Translations under genes and position numbers: made by a program
Assembly: GCA_017469925.1 (NCBI GenBank)
Contig: JAFUFK010000013.1
Coordinates: forward strand, 310,001-374,000
DNA from: Bacteroidaceae bacterium
GTDB taxonomy: Bacteria > Bacteroidota > Bacteroidia > Bacteroidales > Bacteroidaceae
Reading direction: 5' to 3'
DNA: 64,000 nt
Notes under the pieces: generated by a model
The model's input: only the letters and a program-made list of their open reading frames with translations
Told to the model about the DNA's origin: nothing
Database searches by the model: none
Shown: piece by piece, positions 49,189-58,128 of the stretch
How positions within the stretch are numbered: the first letter of the stretch is position 1
How the letters are laid out: each line of letters opens with the position of its first letter

Positions 49189-50409
49189 CTAATCGAAGAA
49201 TCCGGGTTGGTGATAGGGAATGCCGAGCTCGCGATCGACAGTGGCCAGGATTCCCTGTACCTGTCCCATTGCAAACATGCGACCGAGGAACGAATAGCCA
49301 GCATTGTAGCCCCGCGACTCGTCGCCCAGCATTGTCATACCGTGATCGACTCGCATGGGCAGGGCGGGATTCTGGCGCTCGAAGATGCGGCAAAGCTCGA
49401 TGATATCCGCCCGACCTCCCAGATGACTGGCTTCCGTGAAGTCGCCATTGGGGAAAATGTGGCACGAACGGAGGTGGACAAACCACGTGCGCGAAGCGTA
49501 CTTGCGAGCCATCTCCACCACATTGTTGTGGGCCCCGGCGGAGAGCGATCCGGCACAGAACGTAAGACCGTTGTGGGGATTATCTACCGCCTTGAGCATC
49601 CATTCGATGTCTTGGTCGGAGTTCACGATTCGCGGCAGGCCCAGGACGGGAATGGGGGGGTCGTCGGGATGGATGCACATGTCTATTCCACACTCCTCAC
49701 AAACGGGCATGATGGCGGAGAGGAAGTAGCGAAGATTCTCGCGCAAATAATCTTTCGAGATACCTTCATATTGGGCCAGCAATTGACGGAATAGTTCGAG
49801 GGGGTGTTCGTCGTCCTCGCGTATGTTGCCGCTCACGAAACCCTGCGTCTTCACGATGATGTTCTCTACAAGACGGTGCTCGGCCTCCGGAGTCATGGTC
49901 TTGCGCAGTTCCTCGACCTCTGCCAACACGTCGCGCCCTGGGAAGCGACTGAACGAGGCCCATTCCTCACGAGCCCCCTCACGCTTCAGTATGTAAATGT
50001 CGAAATAGGCAAATTCGGAATACGAGAAGTAGAGGTTTGAGGAACCATTGGGATTGGGGTGCAGAAGGTCGGTTCGTGCCCAGTCGAGCACAGGCATGAA
50101 GTTATAGCAGATGGTGTGTATCCCCTCTGCCGCAAGGTTGCGGAGGCTCTGGCAATAGACCGCAATTTGCTGGTCACGGTCGGGAGCGGCATACTTGATA
50201 GTCTCCGTGACGGGAAGACTCTCCACCACACTCCATCGCATGCCGTATTGTTCGATGTACTCCCGAAGGTCGCGTATCTGCTCGCGAGTCCAGACTTCGC
50301 CTAAGGGCACGTCGTGCAGGGCCGTAACAATGCCTTCTACACCTATCTGTCTCAACATGGCAAGGGTTATCTTATCTTTCTTGCCAAACCATCTCCATGT
50401 CCTTTCCAT
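49189..50409 (-). CDS. uxuA: Mannonate dehydratase
   Basis: A 406-residue TIM-barrel enzyme of the UxuA family that dehydrates D-mannonate to 2-keto-3-deoxygluconate. It starts MERTWRWFGKKDKITLAMLRQIGVEGIVTALHDVPLGEVW, typical of UxuA. Metal and substrate residues lie in IHTICYNFMPVLDWARTDL, CEECGIDMCIHPDDPP, and TFCAGSLSAGAHNNV. It ends QPGFFD. Nineteen bases downstream of exuT. Full length; cytosolic. Confidence 0.97.
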   Translation of the reverse strand: MERTWRWFGKKDKITLAMLRQIGVEGIVTALHDVPLGEVWTREQIRDLREYIEQYGMRWSVVESLPVTETIKYAAPDRDQQIAVYCQSLRNLAAEGIHTICYNFMPVLDWARTDLLHPNPNGSSNLYFSYSEFAYFDIYILKREGAREEWASFSRFPGRDVLAEVEELRKTMTPEAEHRLVENIIVKTQGFVSGNIREDDEHPLELFRQLLAQYEGISKDYLRENLRYFLSAIMPVCEECGIDMCIHPDDPPIPVLGLPRIVNSDQDIEWMLKAVDNPHNGLTFCAGSLSAGAHNNVVEMARKYASRTWFVHLRSCHIFPNGDFTEASHLGGRADIIELCRIFERQNPALPMRVDHGMTMLGDESRGYNAGYSFLGRMFAMGQVQGILATVDRELGIPYHQPGFFD

Positions 50410-50428
50410 ATCCTAATACAGGGGCTTT

Positions 50429-51859
50429 TCAATATTCAATTTTCTTGTATCTGGGCACAAGGCTCTTCATAATGAGCCACGCCAATAAATAACCTACTGC
50501 ACAATAGCAGAAGATAATCATGTAACCAGCCTCCTTCCCTTCGAAACCGAGAAGGTGAAATGCACTACCCTGGGCCGCAGAATAGTCGAAGAGATAGCCC
50601 GCCCCCATGTTGATGGCAAACGAGGCTATGCCACCGGCCATTGTGCCAATTCCCGTAATTGTGGCCACCGTGCTCTTGGGGAACATGTCACCTATCGTAG
50701 AATAGAGGTTGGCCGACCAGGACTGGTGACCTGCACCCGCCAAACCAATGATGACGGCGGGCCACCAGGCACTGAACTGTCCCAGATACTGAGCAAACAA
50801 GGCTGTCAGAGGGAGGAAGGCAAACATCAACATCGCACGCATGCGACCGGAATAGGGTTCCATGCCCCTACGCTCGACAAAGTATTTAGGCAGATAGCCA
50901 CCGGCACTGATGCTTACAACCGTCACGATAAGGTAGAGCACGAAAATGAGCAGGGCGGCCATCGTGGAATCTGAACGATAGCCGTATTGGTCGCTGAAGT
51001 AGGCTGGAGCCCAAAAAAGGAAGAACCACCATGCTCCATCGGTAAAGAACTTACCCACGATGAACGACCACGTCTGGCGATAGGTAAAACACTTCAGATA
51101 TGGGATTGAGGGCTCATTCTCCTGTACAGGTCCTGTAGCTTCGATTCTGTTATCCTGATTGATGTAGGCAAGTTCCGCAGCATTGACGCGGGAACTCTTG
51201 GCCGGCTTCTCATACATCGCATTCCAGAAGAACATCCAGATGAAACCCAAGGCACCAATAATGACGAACGCTGCCTCCCACCCATAGGCACGGGCCAAGA
51301 AAGGTATGCTAATGGGGGCGGCCAGGGCGCCAATAGAAGCTCCTGCGTTAAAGATACTGGTGGCCAAGGCCCGGTCTTTCTTCGGAAAATACTCGGCTAC
51401 GACCTTGATTGCGGCTGGGAAGTTGCCACTCTCGCCCACAGCCAATATCATTCGACAGGCCAAAAAGAGCCAGAAGGACGTTGAGGATATGGCTAATGCG
51501 ATGGCAGAACCGCTTTCAACAAGACGTAATGCCTCTACATTATCCAGCCCCTGGATATGGATTGTCGCCCAACCACAAAGGGCGTGCAGACAGGCACCCA
51601 GGCTCCACACAAAGATTGCAATCAGATAGCCGCGTTTCGTTCCGGCCCAATCGATGAAACGACCTGCAAAGAGACTGATGAGGGCATAAAATATAGAGAA
51701 TACCGCTGCAATGTTTCCATAGTCAGAGTTGCTCCAATGAAACTCGGGTGCTATGAAGTCCTTCCACGTAAGCGAAAGAACCTGACGATCGAGATAATTA
51801 ACAAGTGTGGCTACAAACAACAGGGAGCAAAGCCACCAACGCCAGTTTGTCTTTTTCAT
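50429..51859 (-). CDS. MFS hexuronate transporter (ExuT-like)
   Basis: A 476-residue transporter with about 12 transmembrane helices. ATG 51859 gives MKKTNWRWWLCSLLFVATLVNYLDRQVLSLTWKDF, which carries the MFS loop NYLDRQVLS typical of the ExuT/anion:cation symporter family. FNAGASIGALAAPISI and the second-half GHQSWSANLYSTIGDMFPKSTVATITGIGTMAGGIASF fit the family. It is the first gene of the exuT-uxuA-SDR operon and imports glucuronate/galacturonate. A terminator of the previous operon lies about 20 bases upstream; a specific promoter was not seen. Confidence 0.92.
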   Translation of the reverse strand: MKKTNWRWWLCSLLFVATLVNYLDRQVLSLTWKDFIAPEFHWSNSDYGNIAAVFSIFYALISLFAGRFIDWAGTKRGYLIAIFVWSLGACLHALCGWATIHIQGLDNVEALRLVESGSAIALAISSTSFWLFLACRMILAVGESGNFPAAIKVVAEYFPKKDRALATSIFNAGASIGALAAPISIPFLARAYGWEAAFVIIGALGFIWMFFWNAMYEKPAKSSRVNAAELAYINQDNRIEATGPVQENEPSIPYLKCFTYRQTWSFIVGKFFTDGAWWFFLFWAPAYFSDQYGYRSDSTMAALLIFVLYLIVTVVSISAGGYLPKYFVERRGMEPYSGRMRAMLMFAFLPLTALFAQYLGQFSAWWPAVIIGLAGAGHQSWSANLYSTIGDMFPKSTVATITGIGTMAGGIASFAINMGAGYLFDYSAAQGSAFHLLGFEGKEAGYMIIFCYCAVGYLLAWLIMKSLVPRYKKIEY

Positions 51860-51879
51860 GATTATAGTATGGTAAGTGC

Positions 51880-51914
51880 AAAACGCCCCAGTATCCATAC
51901 AGACACAGGGGCGC
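51880..51914 (-). terminator. Terminator of the rpmB-rpmG-DUF4295 operon
   Basis: Read leftward, CGCCCC pairs with GGGGCG across an 18-base loop and is followed by TTTT. It lies between the DUF4295 gene and exuT. Confidence 0.7.
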
Positions 51915-51954
51915 TTAATATGTCGGAAATTACAACGTAAGTCCGTTAGCGAGA

Positions 51955-52110
51955 TTATTTGAAGAAATCCTTAACGGCTTCGTTGGGAACCATCTGCTCG
52001 TCGAAGATGTAAGCGCCCGTCTTGGGGCTCTTTACCATCTTAATAACCTTGGTATAGCTACGGCCATCGTTCTTGCCAGTCTGCAAGGTGGCCACGGTTT
52101 TCTTTGCCAT
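51955..52110 (-). CDS. DUF4295 small ribosome-associated protein
   Basis: A 51-residue basic protein, too short for many gene callers (MAKKTVATLQTGKNDGRSYT...PNEAVKDFFK). It is the Bacteroidota-specific DUF4295, encoded after rpmB-rpmG as usual. As I recall, a protein of this family was seen in a Bacteroidota ribosome structure and named bL38. Coding supported by position 23 bases after rpmG and an in-frame stop at 51955. Confident as a gene; ribosomal identity from memory. Confidence 0.85.
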   Translation of the reverse strand: MAKKTVATLQTGKNDGRSYTKVIKMVKSPKTGAYIFDEQMVPNEAVKDFFK

Positions 52111-52133
52111 AGTACTCTCTACTTAATCGTTAA

Positions 52134-52322
52134 TTACTTGATTTCCTTGTGTACGGTCATCTTCTTCAAGATGGGATTGTACTTCTTCAACTCCAGACGC
52201 TCGGGAGTGTTCTTACGGTTCTTGGTAGTGATGTAGCGGCTGGTGCCGGGCATACCACTTGCCTTGTGCTCGGTGCACTCAAGAATCACCTGCACTCTGT
52301 TACCTTTTGCTTTCTTTGCCAT
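52134..52322 (-). CDS. rpmG: 50S ribosomal protein bL33
   Basis: A 62-residue protein ([21 protein letters not shown]...). Typical bL33, with [24 protein letters not shown] and a C-minus-like form (one Cys). Between rpmB and the DUF4295 gene, 16 and 23 bases apart. Part of the large ribosomal subunit. Confidence 0.97.
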   Translation of the reverse strand: MAKKAKGNRVQVILECTEHKASGMPGTSRYITTKNRKNTPERLELKKYNPILKKMTVHKEIK

Positions 52323-52338
52323 AATGTGATTCTCCTTT

Positions 52339-52599
52339 TTAACCGATTACCTTGATATCCTTCCAATCGCAATAGCCCTTCGCTACAGCCTGATTCAATG
52401 CAGCATCGAGGCCAACCTTGTTGATCAAACGAAGACCAGCAGCTGAAATATTCAGCGTAATCCAGCACTCCTGCTCTACATAGTAGAACTTCTTCGAGAA
52501 CAAGTTTACATCGAAGGTGCGCTTAGTACGACGCTTTGAGTGGGAGACGTTGTTGCCCACCATGGCCTTCTTTCCGGTAATTTGACAAATCTTAGACAT
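52339..52599 (-). CDS. rpmB: 50S ribosomal protein bL28
   Basis: An 86-residue protein starting [39 protein letters not shown], classic bL28. First gene of a three-gene ribosomal operon with its own promoter. Stop followed by rpmG after 16 bases. Full length. Confidence 0.98.
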   Translation of the reverse strand: MSKICQITGKKAMVGNNVSHSKRRTKRTFDVNLFSKKFYYVEQECWITLNISAAGLRLINKVGLDAALNQAVAKGYCDWKDIKVIG

Positions 52600-52651
52600 T
52601 TCTCTAACTTTCTTTCTTTTGCTATCCTAATAGCTTCTTCCAAACAGCGTG

Positions 52652-52683
52652 CAAAATTACTGCTTTTTTCTCTTATTTCCAAA
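52652..52683 (-). promoter_or_regulatory. Promoter of the rpmB operon
   Basis: Minus-strand TTTG (52683-52680) and TAATTTTG (52659-52652), 20 bases apart. rpmB starts about 53 bases downstream. Confidence 0.8.
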
Positions 52684-52713
52684 TCTTTCAGCCTTATTTT
52701 TTATTTTAAGCCC

Positions 52714-53742
52714 TTATTTGATGGTCACACGGCTGTATGCAGGCATCTCCATTGGGCAAAAGTCGCCGTCCTGATATTTAAAGTAACCTGTTATGGCTAT
52801 CATAGCCGCATTGTCGGTGGTGTATCCGAACTTTGGGATAAAGATGTGCCAATGGTATTTCTCTGCATGCTGACGGAAGGCTTCGCGCAATCCCGTATTG
52901 GCACTAACACCTCCAGCCACAGCCACCTGACGGATACGTAGGTCGCGAGCAGCCAAACGCAACTTCTTCATCAAGGTATCGACCACGGCACGTTCTATGC
53001 TGGCGGCCAGGTCTTCCTTGTGATGCTCGACGAAATCTGGATCTTCCCTGACCCAATCGCGAAGGTTGTAGAGGAACGAAGTCTTGAGCCCGGAGAAACT
53101 ATAATCGTAACCAGGAATATTGGGCTTTGAAAAGTGGTAGGCTTCGGGATTGCCTTGACGAGCCAAGCGGTCGATAATCGGTCCGCCAGGATAACCTAGT
53201 CCCATGACCTTGGCAGCCTTGTCTATGGCCTCACCTGCTGCATCATCGATGGTCTGTCCGATGACTTCCATATCGTTATAGGCATTCACCTTGATAATCT
53301 GTGAGTTGCCACCGCTCACAAGCAAGCAGAGGAAGGGGAAACGGGGTGGACGGAACTCCTCGCCTTCCGTCTGTATGAAATGGGCAAGGACATGACCTTG
53401 CAGATGGTTTACGTCAATCATGGGAATGCCCAAAGATGCGGCCATCCCCTTAGCAAACGATACGCCCACGAGCAGGCTTCCCATAAGGCCAGGACCACGG
53501 GTGAATGCGATTGCCGACAAGTCTTCACGCCCCACTCCAGCCCGTTTCAGGGCTTGGTCAACAACGGGTACAATGTTTTGTTGGTGAGCACGACTGGCCA
53601 ATTCAGGAACGACACCACCATAGCTCTCGTGTACTGCCTGACTTGCCGTGACATTGCTCAGCAATATGCCATTACGGATGACGGCCGCACTGGTGTCGTC
53701 GCACGAACTTTCAATGCCTAAAATAATGATATCCTTTCCCAT
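52714..53742 (-). CDS. tsaD: tRNA N6-adenosine threonylcarbamoyltransferase
   Basis: A 342-residue ASKHA enzyme that, with TsaB/TsaE, puts the threonylcarbamoyl group on A37 of tRNAs. The start IILGIESSCDDTSAAVI and the iron/zinc motif HLQGHVLAHF are present. Further motifs: LVSGGNSQIIKV, GQTIDDAAGEAIDKAAKVMGLGYPGGP, and the C-terminal GGVSANTGLREAF with the metal Asp/His in TTDNAAMIAI. Close behind map. Confidence 0.97.
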   Translation of the reverse strand: MGKDIIILGIESSCDDTSAAVIRNGILLSNVTASQAVHESYGGVVPELASRAHQQNIVPVVDQALKRAGVGREDLSAIAFTRGPGLMGSLLVGVSFAKGMAASLGIPMIDVNHLQGHVLAHFIQTEGEEFRPPRFPFLCLLVSGGNSQIIKVNAYNDMEVIGQTIDDAAGEAIDKAAKVMGLGYPGGPIIDRLARQGNPEAYHFSKPNIPGYDYSFSGLKTSFLYNLRDWVREDPDFVEHHKEDLAASIERAVVDTLMKKLRLAARDLRIRQVAVAGGVSANTGLREAFRQHAEKYHWHIFIPKFGYTTDNAAMIAITGYFKYQDGDFCPMEMPAYSRVTIK

Positions 53743-53745
53743 TGC

Positions 53746-54615
53746 TTAATGTGTAAGTATTTCTACACCATTTTCGGTCATAACGTATGTATGTTCCCAT
53801 TGCGCACTGGGTTCATAGTCCTCCGTCACGACAATCCACTCCGTAGGGTCGTCTTCATCGAGGCATACCTGCCAATGTCCCAAGTTTATCATCGGCTCGA
53901 TGGTAAAGGTCATGCCTGGTACCAGCAGCATACCTGTTCCCTTGTGTCCATAATGCTCGACATCGGGCTCTTCGTGGAATTCAAGTCCCACGCCATGTCC
54001 GCAGAGATCACGGACTACCGACATGTGGTTCTGGTGGGCATGTTTCTGTATAGCATTTCCTATGTCGCCCACATAGACATAGGGCCGGCTACATACCTGT
54101 TCTCCTATCTTCAGGCACTCCCAGGCGACATCGACTAAACGTTGCCAACGAGGTTCCGTCTTTCCTCCTATGACAAACATACGACTGGCGTCGGCGTAGT
54201 AGCCATCAAGAATGGTCGTGCAATCGACATTTATGATATCACCAGGTTCAAGAATCTCGTCCTTCGAAGGAATTCCGTGACAGACGACATCGTTGACGCT
54301 GGTACAGCACGAATTGGGAAAGCCTTCGTAATTTAGCGGGGCAGGTATGCCTCCGTGTTGCGTGGTATAGTCATAGACGAGTTTGTCTATCTCCCATGTT
54401 GACATGCCTGGCCGTATCTTTTCGGCTACCATATCTAACACGGCAGTGTTCAGTACGCCAGCCTTGCGAATGCCTTCTATTTGTTCCGGTGTCTTTATTA
54501 GATTGCGCGTCGGGACTAGCTTTCCTCGTCCCTGCGCCTCCAATATGCGACAATCCATCTCGGTCAGGGGCTGGCCTTCAGGCACAACCCAGACATTCTT
54601 TTGCTTCTTAGCCAC
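53746..54615 (-). CDS. map: Methionine aminopeptidase
   Basis: A 289-residue type I enzyme with a 40-residue N-terminal extension (MAKKQKNVWVVPEGQPLTEMDCRILEAQGRG) before the catalytic domain. Motifs: NEYEGFP-like LNYEGFPNSCCTSVNDVVCHGIP with His, DIINVDCTTILDGYYADASRMF (Asp pair), HGVGLEFHEEP (His, Glu) and FTIEPMIN. It removes the initiator Met after def acts. Three bases from tsaD, 18 from eda. Confidence 0.95.
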   Translation of the reverse strand: MAKKQKNVWVVPEGQPLTEMDCRILEAQGRGKLVPTRNLIKTPEQIEGIRKAGVLNTAVLDMVAEKIRPGMSTWEIDKLVYDYTTQHGGIPAPLNYEGFPNSCCTSVNDVVCHGIPSKDEILEPGDIINVDCTTILDGYYADASRMFVIGGKTEPRWQRLVDVAWECLKIGEQVCSRPYVYVGDIGNAIQKHAHQNHMSVVRDLCGHGVGLEFHEEPDVEHYGHKGTGMLLVPGMTFTIEPMINLGHWQVCLDEDDPTEWIVVTEDYEPSAQWEHTYVMTENGVEILTH

Positions 54616-54633
54616 TATTTATACCTAATTATA

Positions 54634-55302
54634 TTATGCGCGTGCGCGTGCGATATAGCCTAGGGCCTCGCGGCACTTGTCGGTAACATATTGCCAGTCC
54701 TCAGCTTCCACACGGTCCTTGGGGAAGAGTTTTGAACCCATGCCCACGCAGAAGACGCCAGCCTTAAACCACTTTGCAAGGTTCTCCTCATCAGGTGACA
54801 CACCACCGGTAACCATAATTTTTGACCAAGGCATGGGAGCCTTCAAGCCCTTCACCATATTAGGACCGACAACATCGCCAGGGAACACTTTCGTCAGGTC
54901 GCAACCAAGTTCTTGCGCCTTGCCAATCTCGCTTACAGTCATGCAACCAGGACAATAAGGAACGAGACGCCGATTGCATATGGGAGCAATGTCGGGGTTG
55001 AAGAGCGGGCCTACGACGAAGCATGCTCCCAACTGAATGTAGAGAGCTGCCGTAGGAGCATCTACAACACTTCCGATACCGAGTGCCAACTCAGGACACT
55101 CCTTTGCTGCAAACTTCACACATTCGGCAAAGACCTCCTGAGCGAAGTCGCCACGATTCGTAAACTCAAAGGCACGCACGCCACCATCGTAGCAGGCCTT
55201 GATAACCCGCTTGGCAACCTCTGCATCCTTGTGATAGAACACGGGAACCATGCCCGTATCTGCTATCTTCTGCAATACTGCTATCTTATCAAACTTTGCC
55301 AT
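54634..55302 (-). CDS. eda: KDPG/KHG aldolase
   Basis: A 222-residue class I aldolase that splits 2-keto-3-deoxy-6-phosphogluconate into pyruvate and glyceraldehyde-3-phosphate. Start [34 protein letters not shown]. The Schiff-base Lys lies in the [13 protein letters not shown] region, with [16 protein letters not shown] just before and [19 protein letters not shown] following. It follows kdgK by 17 bases. It completes the hexuronate route. Confidence 0.95.
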   Translation of the reverse strand: MAKFDKIAVLQKIADTGMVPVFYHKDAEVAKRVIKACYDGGVRAFEFTNRGDFAQEVFAECVKFAAKECPELALGIGSVVDAPTAALYIQLGACFVVGPLFNPDIAPICNRRLVPYCPGCMTVSEIGKAQELGCDLTKVFPGDVVGPNMVKGLKAPMPWSKIMVTGGVSPDEENLAKWFKAGVFCVGMGSKLFPKDRVEAEDWQYVTDKCREALGYIARARA

Positions 55303-55319
55303 ATCTCGATTCTTAATTA

Positions 55320-56342
55320 TCAGCGTTGTACACGTCCGTTCGCACGACCTGCGACCAAGGCTTCCACCTCGTCGGCACTTACCAGATTGAAGTCACCATT
55401 GATTGTATGCTTCAGCGCACTTGCAGCCACAGCGAACTCCAAAGCCTCGCCCTGTGTATGCTTGGTCAGCAAGCCATGAATCAAACCGCCAGAGAATGAG
55501 TCGCCGCCACCTACTCGGTCGATGATGGGATTGATTTCATAACGCTTCGACTGATAGAATTCCTTACCGTCAAAGATGAGCGCCTTCCAGCCATTGAACG
55601 TGGCTGAATAACTCTCGCGCAAAGTCGATACGACGTATTCGAATCCGAACTCTTCGCGCATCTGGCGGAAGATACCCTCATAGCCAGCGGCATCGGTTTG
55701 TCCACCTTCGACATCGGCATCAGGCTTGAATCCGAGGCAGAGTTCGGCATCTTCTTCGTTACCGATGCAAACGTCAACATACTTCATCAGAGGACGCATG
55801 ATGCTGATGGCTTTCTCACTTGTCCACAACTTCTTGCGGAAATTAAGGTCAACGCTGACCTTGACCCCATGACGCTTCGCTGCCTCACAAGCCAGACGGG
55901 TCAGTTCTGCAGCTTTGTCTGAGATTGCAGGTGTGATTCCGCTCCAATGGAACCAGTCGGCACCTTCCATAATCTGGTCGAAGTCGAAGTCTTCAGGGGT
56001 AGCCTCTGCAATGGCACTATGGGCGCGGTCATAAATTACCTTGGAAGGTCGCATCGAAGCCCCTGTCTCTGCATAGTAAATACCTATGCGTTCACCACCT
56101 CTTGCCACGTAGTTTGTATCTACACCATAGCGGCGTAGGGCATTGAGTGCTATCTGCCCAATCTCGTGCTTAGGCAATTTGGTTACAAAATAGGCATCGT
56201 GCCCATAGTTGGCAAGCGATATAGCCACATTGGCCTCACCGCCACCTGGGATGATGCGGAATGATTCACTCTGAATGAAACGGTCGTTTCCTTGCGGAGA
56301 CAGGCGGAGCATAATCTCGCCCAGCGTTACAATCTTTGCCAT
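55320..56342 (-). CDS. kdgK: 2-dehydro-3-deoxygluconate kinase
   Basis: A 340-residue PfkB-family kinase. Start [43 protein letters not shown] is the family signature 1. The anion-hole/base region is [21 protein letters not shown]. It phosphorylates KDG to KDPG, feeding eda. Promoter-like box about 45 bases upstream. It is the head of kdgK-eda (and probably map-tsaD). Confidence 0.93.
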   Translation of the reverse strand: MAKIVTLGEIMLRLSPQGNDRFIQSESFRIIPGGGEANVAISLANYGHDAYFVTKLPKHEIGQIALNALRRYGVDTNYVARGGERIGIYYAETGASMRPSKVIYDRAHSAIAEATPEDFDFDQIMEGADWFHWSGITPAISDKAAELTRLACEAAKRHGVKVSVDLNFRKKLWTSEKAISIMRPLMKYVDVCIGNEEDAELCLGFKPDADVEGGQTDAAGYEGIFRQMREEFGFEYVVSTLRESYSATFNGWKALIFDGKEFYQSKRYEINPIIDRVGGGDSFSGGLIHGLLTKHTQGEALEFAVAASALKHTINGDFNLVSADEVEALVAGRANGRVQR

Positions 56343-56385
56343 TTTGATATGGTTAATTAGAATTTATACTTTACACTATTTCGTG

Positions 56386-56393
56386 CAAAGATA
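56386..56393 (-). promoter_or_regulatory. -7 box for kdgK-eda
   Basis: Minus-strand TATCTTTG at 56393-56386, with CTTG at the expected upstream position (56417-56414). Forty-five bases from the start. Confidence 0.7.
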
Positions 56394-56429
56394 CGAAGAA
56401 GCACCGAGAAATGCAAGAAAAAGGCCGAT

Positions 56430-57338
56430 TTACTTCCTCAGAAATCTGCGATAAGCAATTGGTGACATCCCCACATGGCGTACGACATAGCGACCAAAGA
56501 AAGAGTTGTTGCTAAAGCCCAACTTATCCGACACTTCCTTGATACCGCAATTTGTCGACTTCAGATAGTAGCGCACATCCTCCATGACAAACTTGTCAAT
56601 CCAATCTAAAGCCGTAAGTCCGCTAAACTTGTCACAAACGTATGACAGATACTTTGGCGTCACGCCCAATTGGTTGGCATAGGAACCTACGGGATTGCGT
56701 TTCACCTTCGCTTCGGCCAGCAACCTGAAAAAGCGGAAGAATACGGATTTGGAGTAAACCGTAACCTCCTGTCGTACGCCCGACGAGGCATACTTGCTGC
56801 AAAGTTCCAACACAAGCGCCTCGAGTTGGATGCGTAACAAGTCAGAGCGATAGACAATACTCACATCGTCCATGATTGAGCGGGAGAGTTTGCTATAATA
56901 CTCTATACGCCGACATTCGCTCTTTGCCAGCGTAAGCTGTATCATATTCTCGATATAGATGGCACGAACCCAAGCCTCTATCTTATCACCCAGAATACCA
57001 TAGAGGAGACGGTCGGAGAGGCACAAAGCCTTAGCCTTGAAATCCGTACTGCCAGAGAAGTTTCCAACCAGCATATGTGACGGACAGATGAGTACCTGGT
57101 TAGCCTTGATGTTATACGAGTTCCCATTTATATCAACCAACGCCGTACCCTGTGTGCATAACACCAATACGTTCATCTGTGACCTCATCATCGTGTGCTC
57201 ACTAATCAGGATATCTGCAATGTGAGTCGAGATGGCAAAATCACCTCCATCCGTAAAGTCTATTGATGGATTTTTTGTGCTATCTTCATTAAGGAACAAG
57301 TCTTTAATCTGCCCTTCCCTTTCTTTCTTTCTCCTCAT
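56430..57338 (-). CDS. AraC-family transcriptional regulator
   Basis: A 302-residue regulator. The N-terminal ~170 residues form a cupin-like sensing domain (VDINGNSYNIKANQVLICPSHMLVGNFSG). The C-terminal AraC/XylS domain (~205-302) has the helix-turn-helix pair RNPVGSYANQLGVTPKYLSYVCDKFSG and GIKEVSDKLGFSNNSFFGRYVVRHVGMSPIAYRRF. It is directly upstream of kdgK in the same direction and likely controls the hexuronate genes; the inducer is not visible. No signal peptide. Confidence 0.9.
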   Translation of the reverse strand: MRRKKEREGQIKDLFLNEDSTKNPSIDFTDGGDFAISTHIADILISEHTMMRSQMNVLVLCTQGTALVDINGNSYNIKANQVLICPSHMLVGNFSGSTDFKAKALCLSDRLLYGILGDKIEAWVRAIYIENMIQLTLAKSECRRIEYYSKLSRSIMDDVSIVYRSDLLRIQLEALVLELCSKYASSGVRQEVTVYSKSVFFRFFRLLAEAKVKRNPVGSYANQLGVTPKYLSYVCDKFSGLTALDWIDKFVMEDVRYYLKSTNCGIKEVSDKLGFSNNSFFGRYVVRHVGMSPIAYRRFLRK

Positions 57339-57515
57339 TGTTAAATGTCAATTTTGTCTAATCGAATGTAAATGTACGAAAATATTTTATACCAGCCAAC
57401 AAGTTGGCTAAAGAAGATACAAAATGACGAATTATTTTCACTTTATGAACAAAGTTGAAGAGGATAACAGCACGTTGTTTTTGCTTTAAGTCTTGTTTCA
57501 TCCAATATTATTTCG

Positions 57516-57523
57516 TAACTTTG
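57516..57523 (+). promoter_or_regulatory. -7 box for engB, very close to the start codon
   Basis: TAACTTTG at 57516-57523, with CTTG at 57492-57495, 20 bases upstream. The start codon ATG is at 57532, so the transcript leader would be only a few bases. Confidence 0.7.
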
Positions 57524-57531
57524 GGGCCGTT

Positions 57532-58128
57532 ATGATTATCCGTAAAGCAGAATTTGTAGTAAGTAGTCCTCGCGTAGGTATGTGTCCGCCGACACAGGAA
57601 CCAGAGTATGCCTTCATCGGCAGGAGCAACGTAGGTAAGTCAAGTCTTATCAACATGCTGACCAACCACAGCAGTCTTGCCAAGACATCGGCCACACCAG
57701 GCAAGACTATGCTCATCAATCACTTTCGTATCAACGACGAGTGGTTCCTCGTTGACCTTCCCGGCTATGGTTATGCCAAACGAAGCAAGAAGGAACAGGA
57801 CAAACTGGTGGAGATGATACGTGGCTACATCATGGAACGTGAGCAGATGGTCAACTTGTTCCTGCTCATCGACAGTCGCCATGCACCTCAGCACATTGAC
57901 CTTGAATTCATGGAATGGTTGGGCGAAAACGGTGTCCCTTTCAGCATCATATTTACTAAAGCCGACAAACTAAGCAAGCGACAACTGAACGATAATCTTC
58001 AAGTCTATCTAAAAGCGCTCGAAGAGCAATGGGAAGAACTCCCTCCCTACTTTATCACCAGTGCCGAGAACCGTCAGGGACGTGACGAAGTGCTGGGTTA
58101 CATCGAATCCATCAATCAGAAACTGTAG
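57532..58128 (+). CDS. engB: Ribosome biogenesis GTPase EngB/YihA
   Basis: A 198-residue GTPase needed for large-subunit assembly. ATG 57532 gives [46 protein letters not shown]1 is [10 protein letters not shown]3 [11 protein letters not shown]4 TKADK. The upstream frame is open, but a start there would lie in the promoter. The 3' end overlaps the converging DUF3078 gene by 13 bases. Apparently leaderless mRNA. Confidence 0.95.
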   Translation: MIIRKAEFVVSSPRVGMCPPTQEPEYAFIGRSNVGKSSLINMLTNHSSLAKTSATPGKTMLINHFRINDEWFLVDLPGYGYAKRSKKEQDKLVEMIRGYIMEREQMVNLFLLIDSRHAPQHIDLEFMEWLGENGVPFSIIFTKADKLSKRQLNDNLQVYLKALEEQWEELPPYFITSAENRQGRDEVLGYIESINQKL

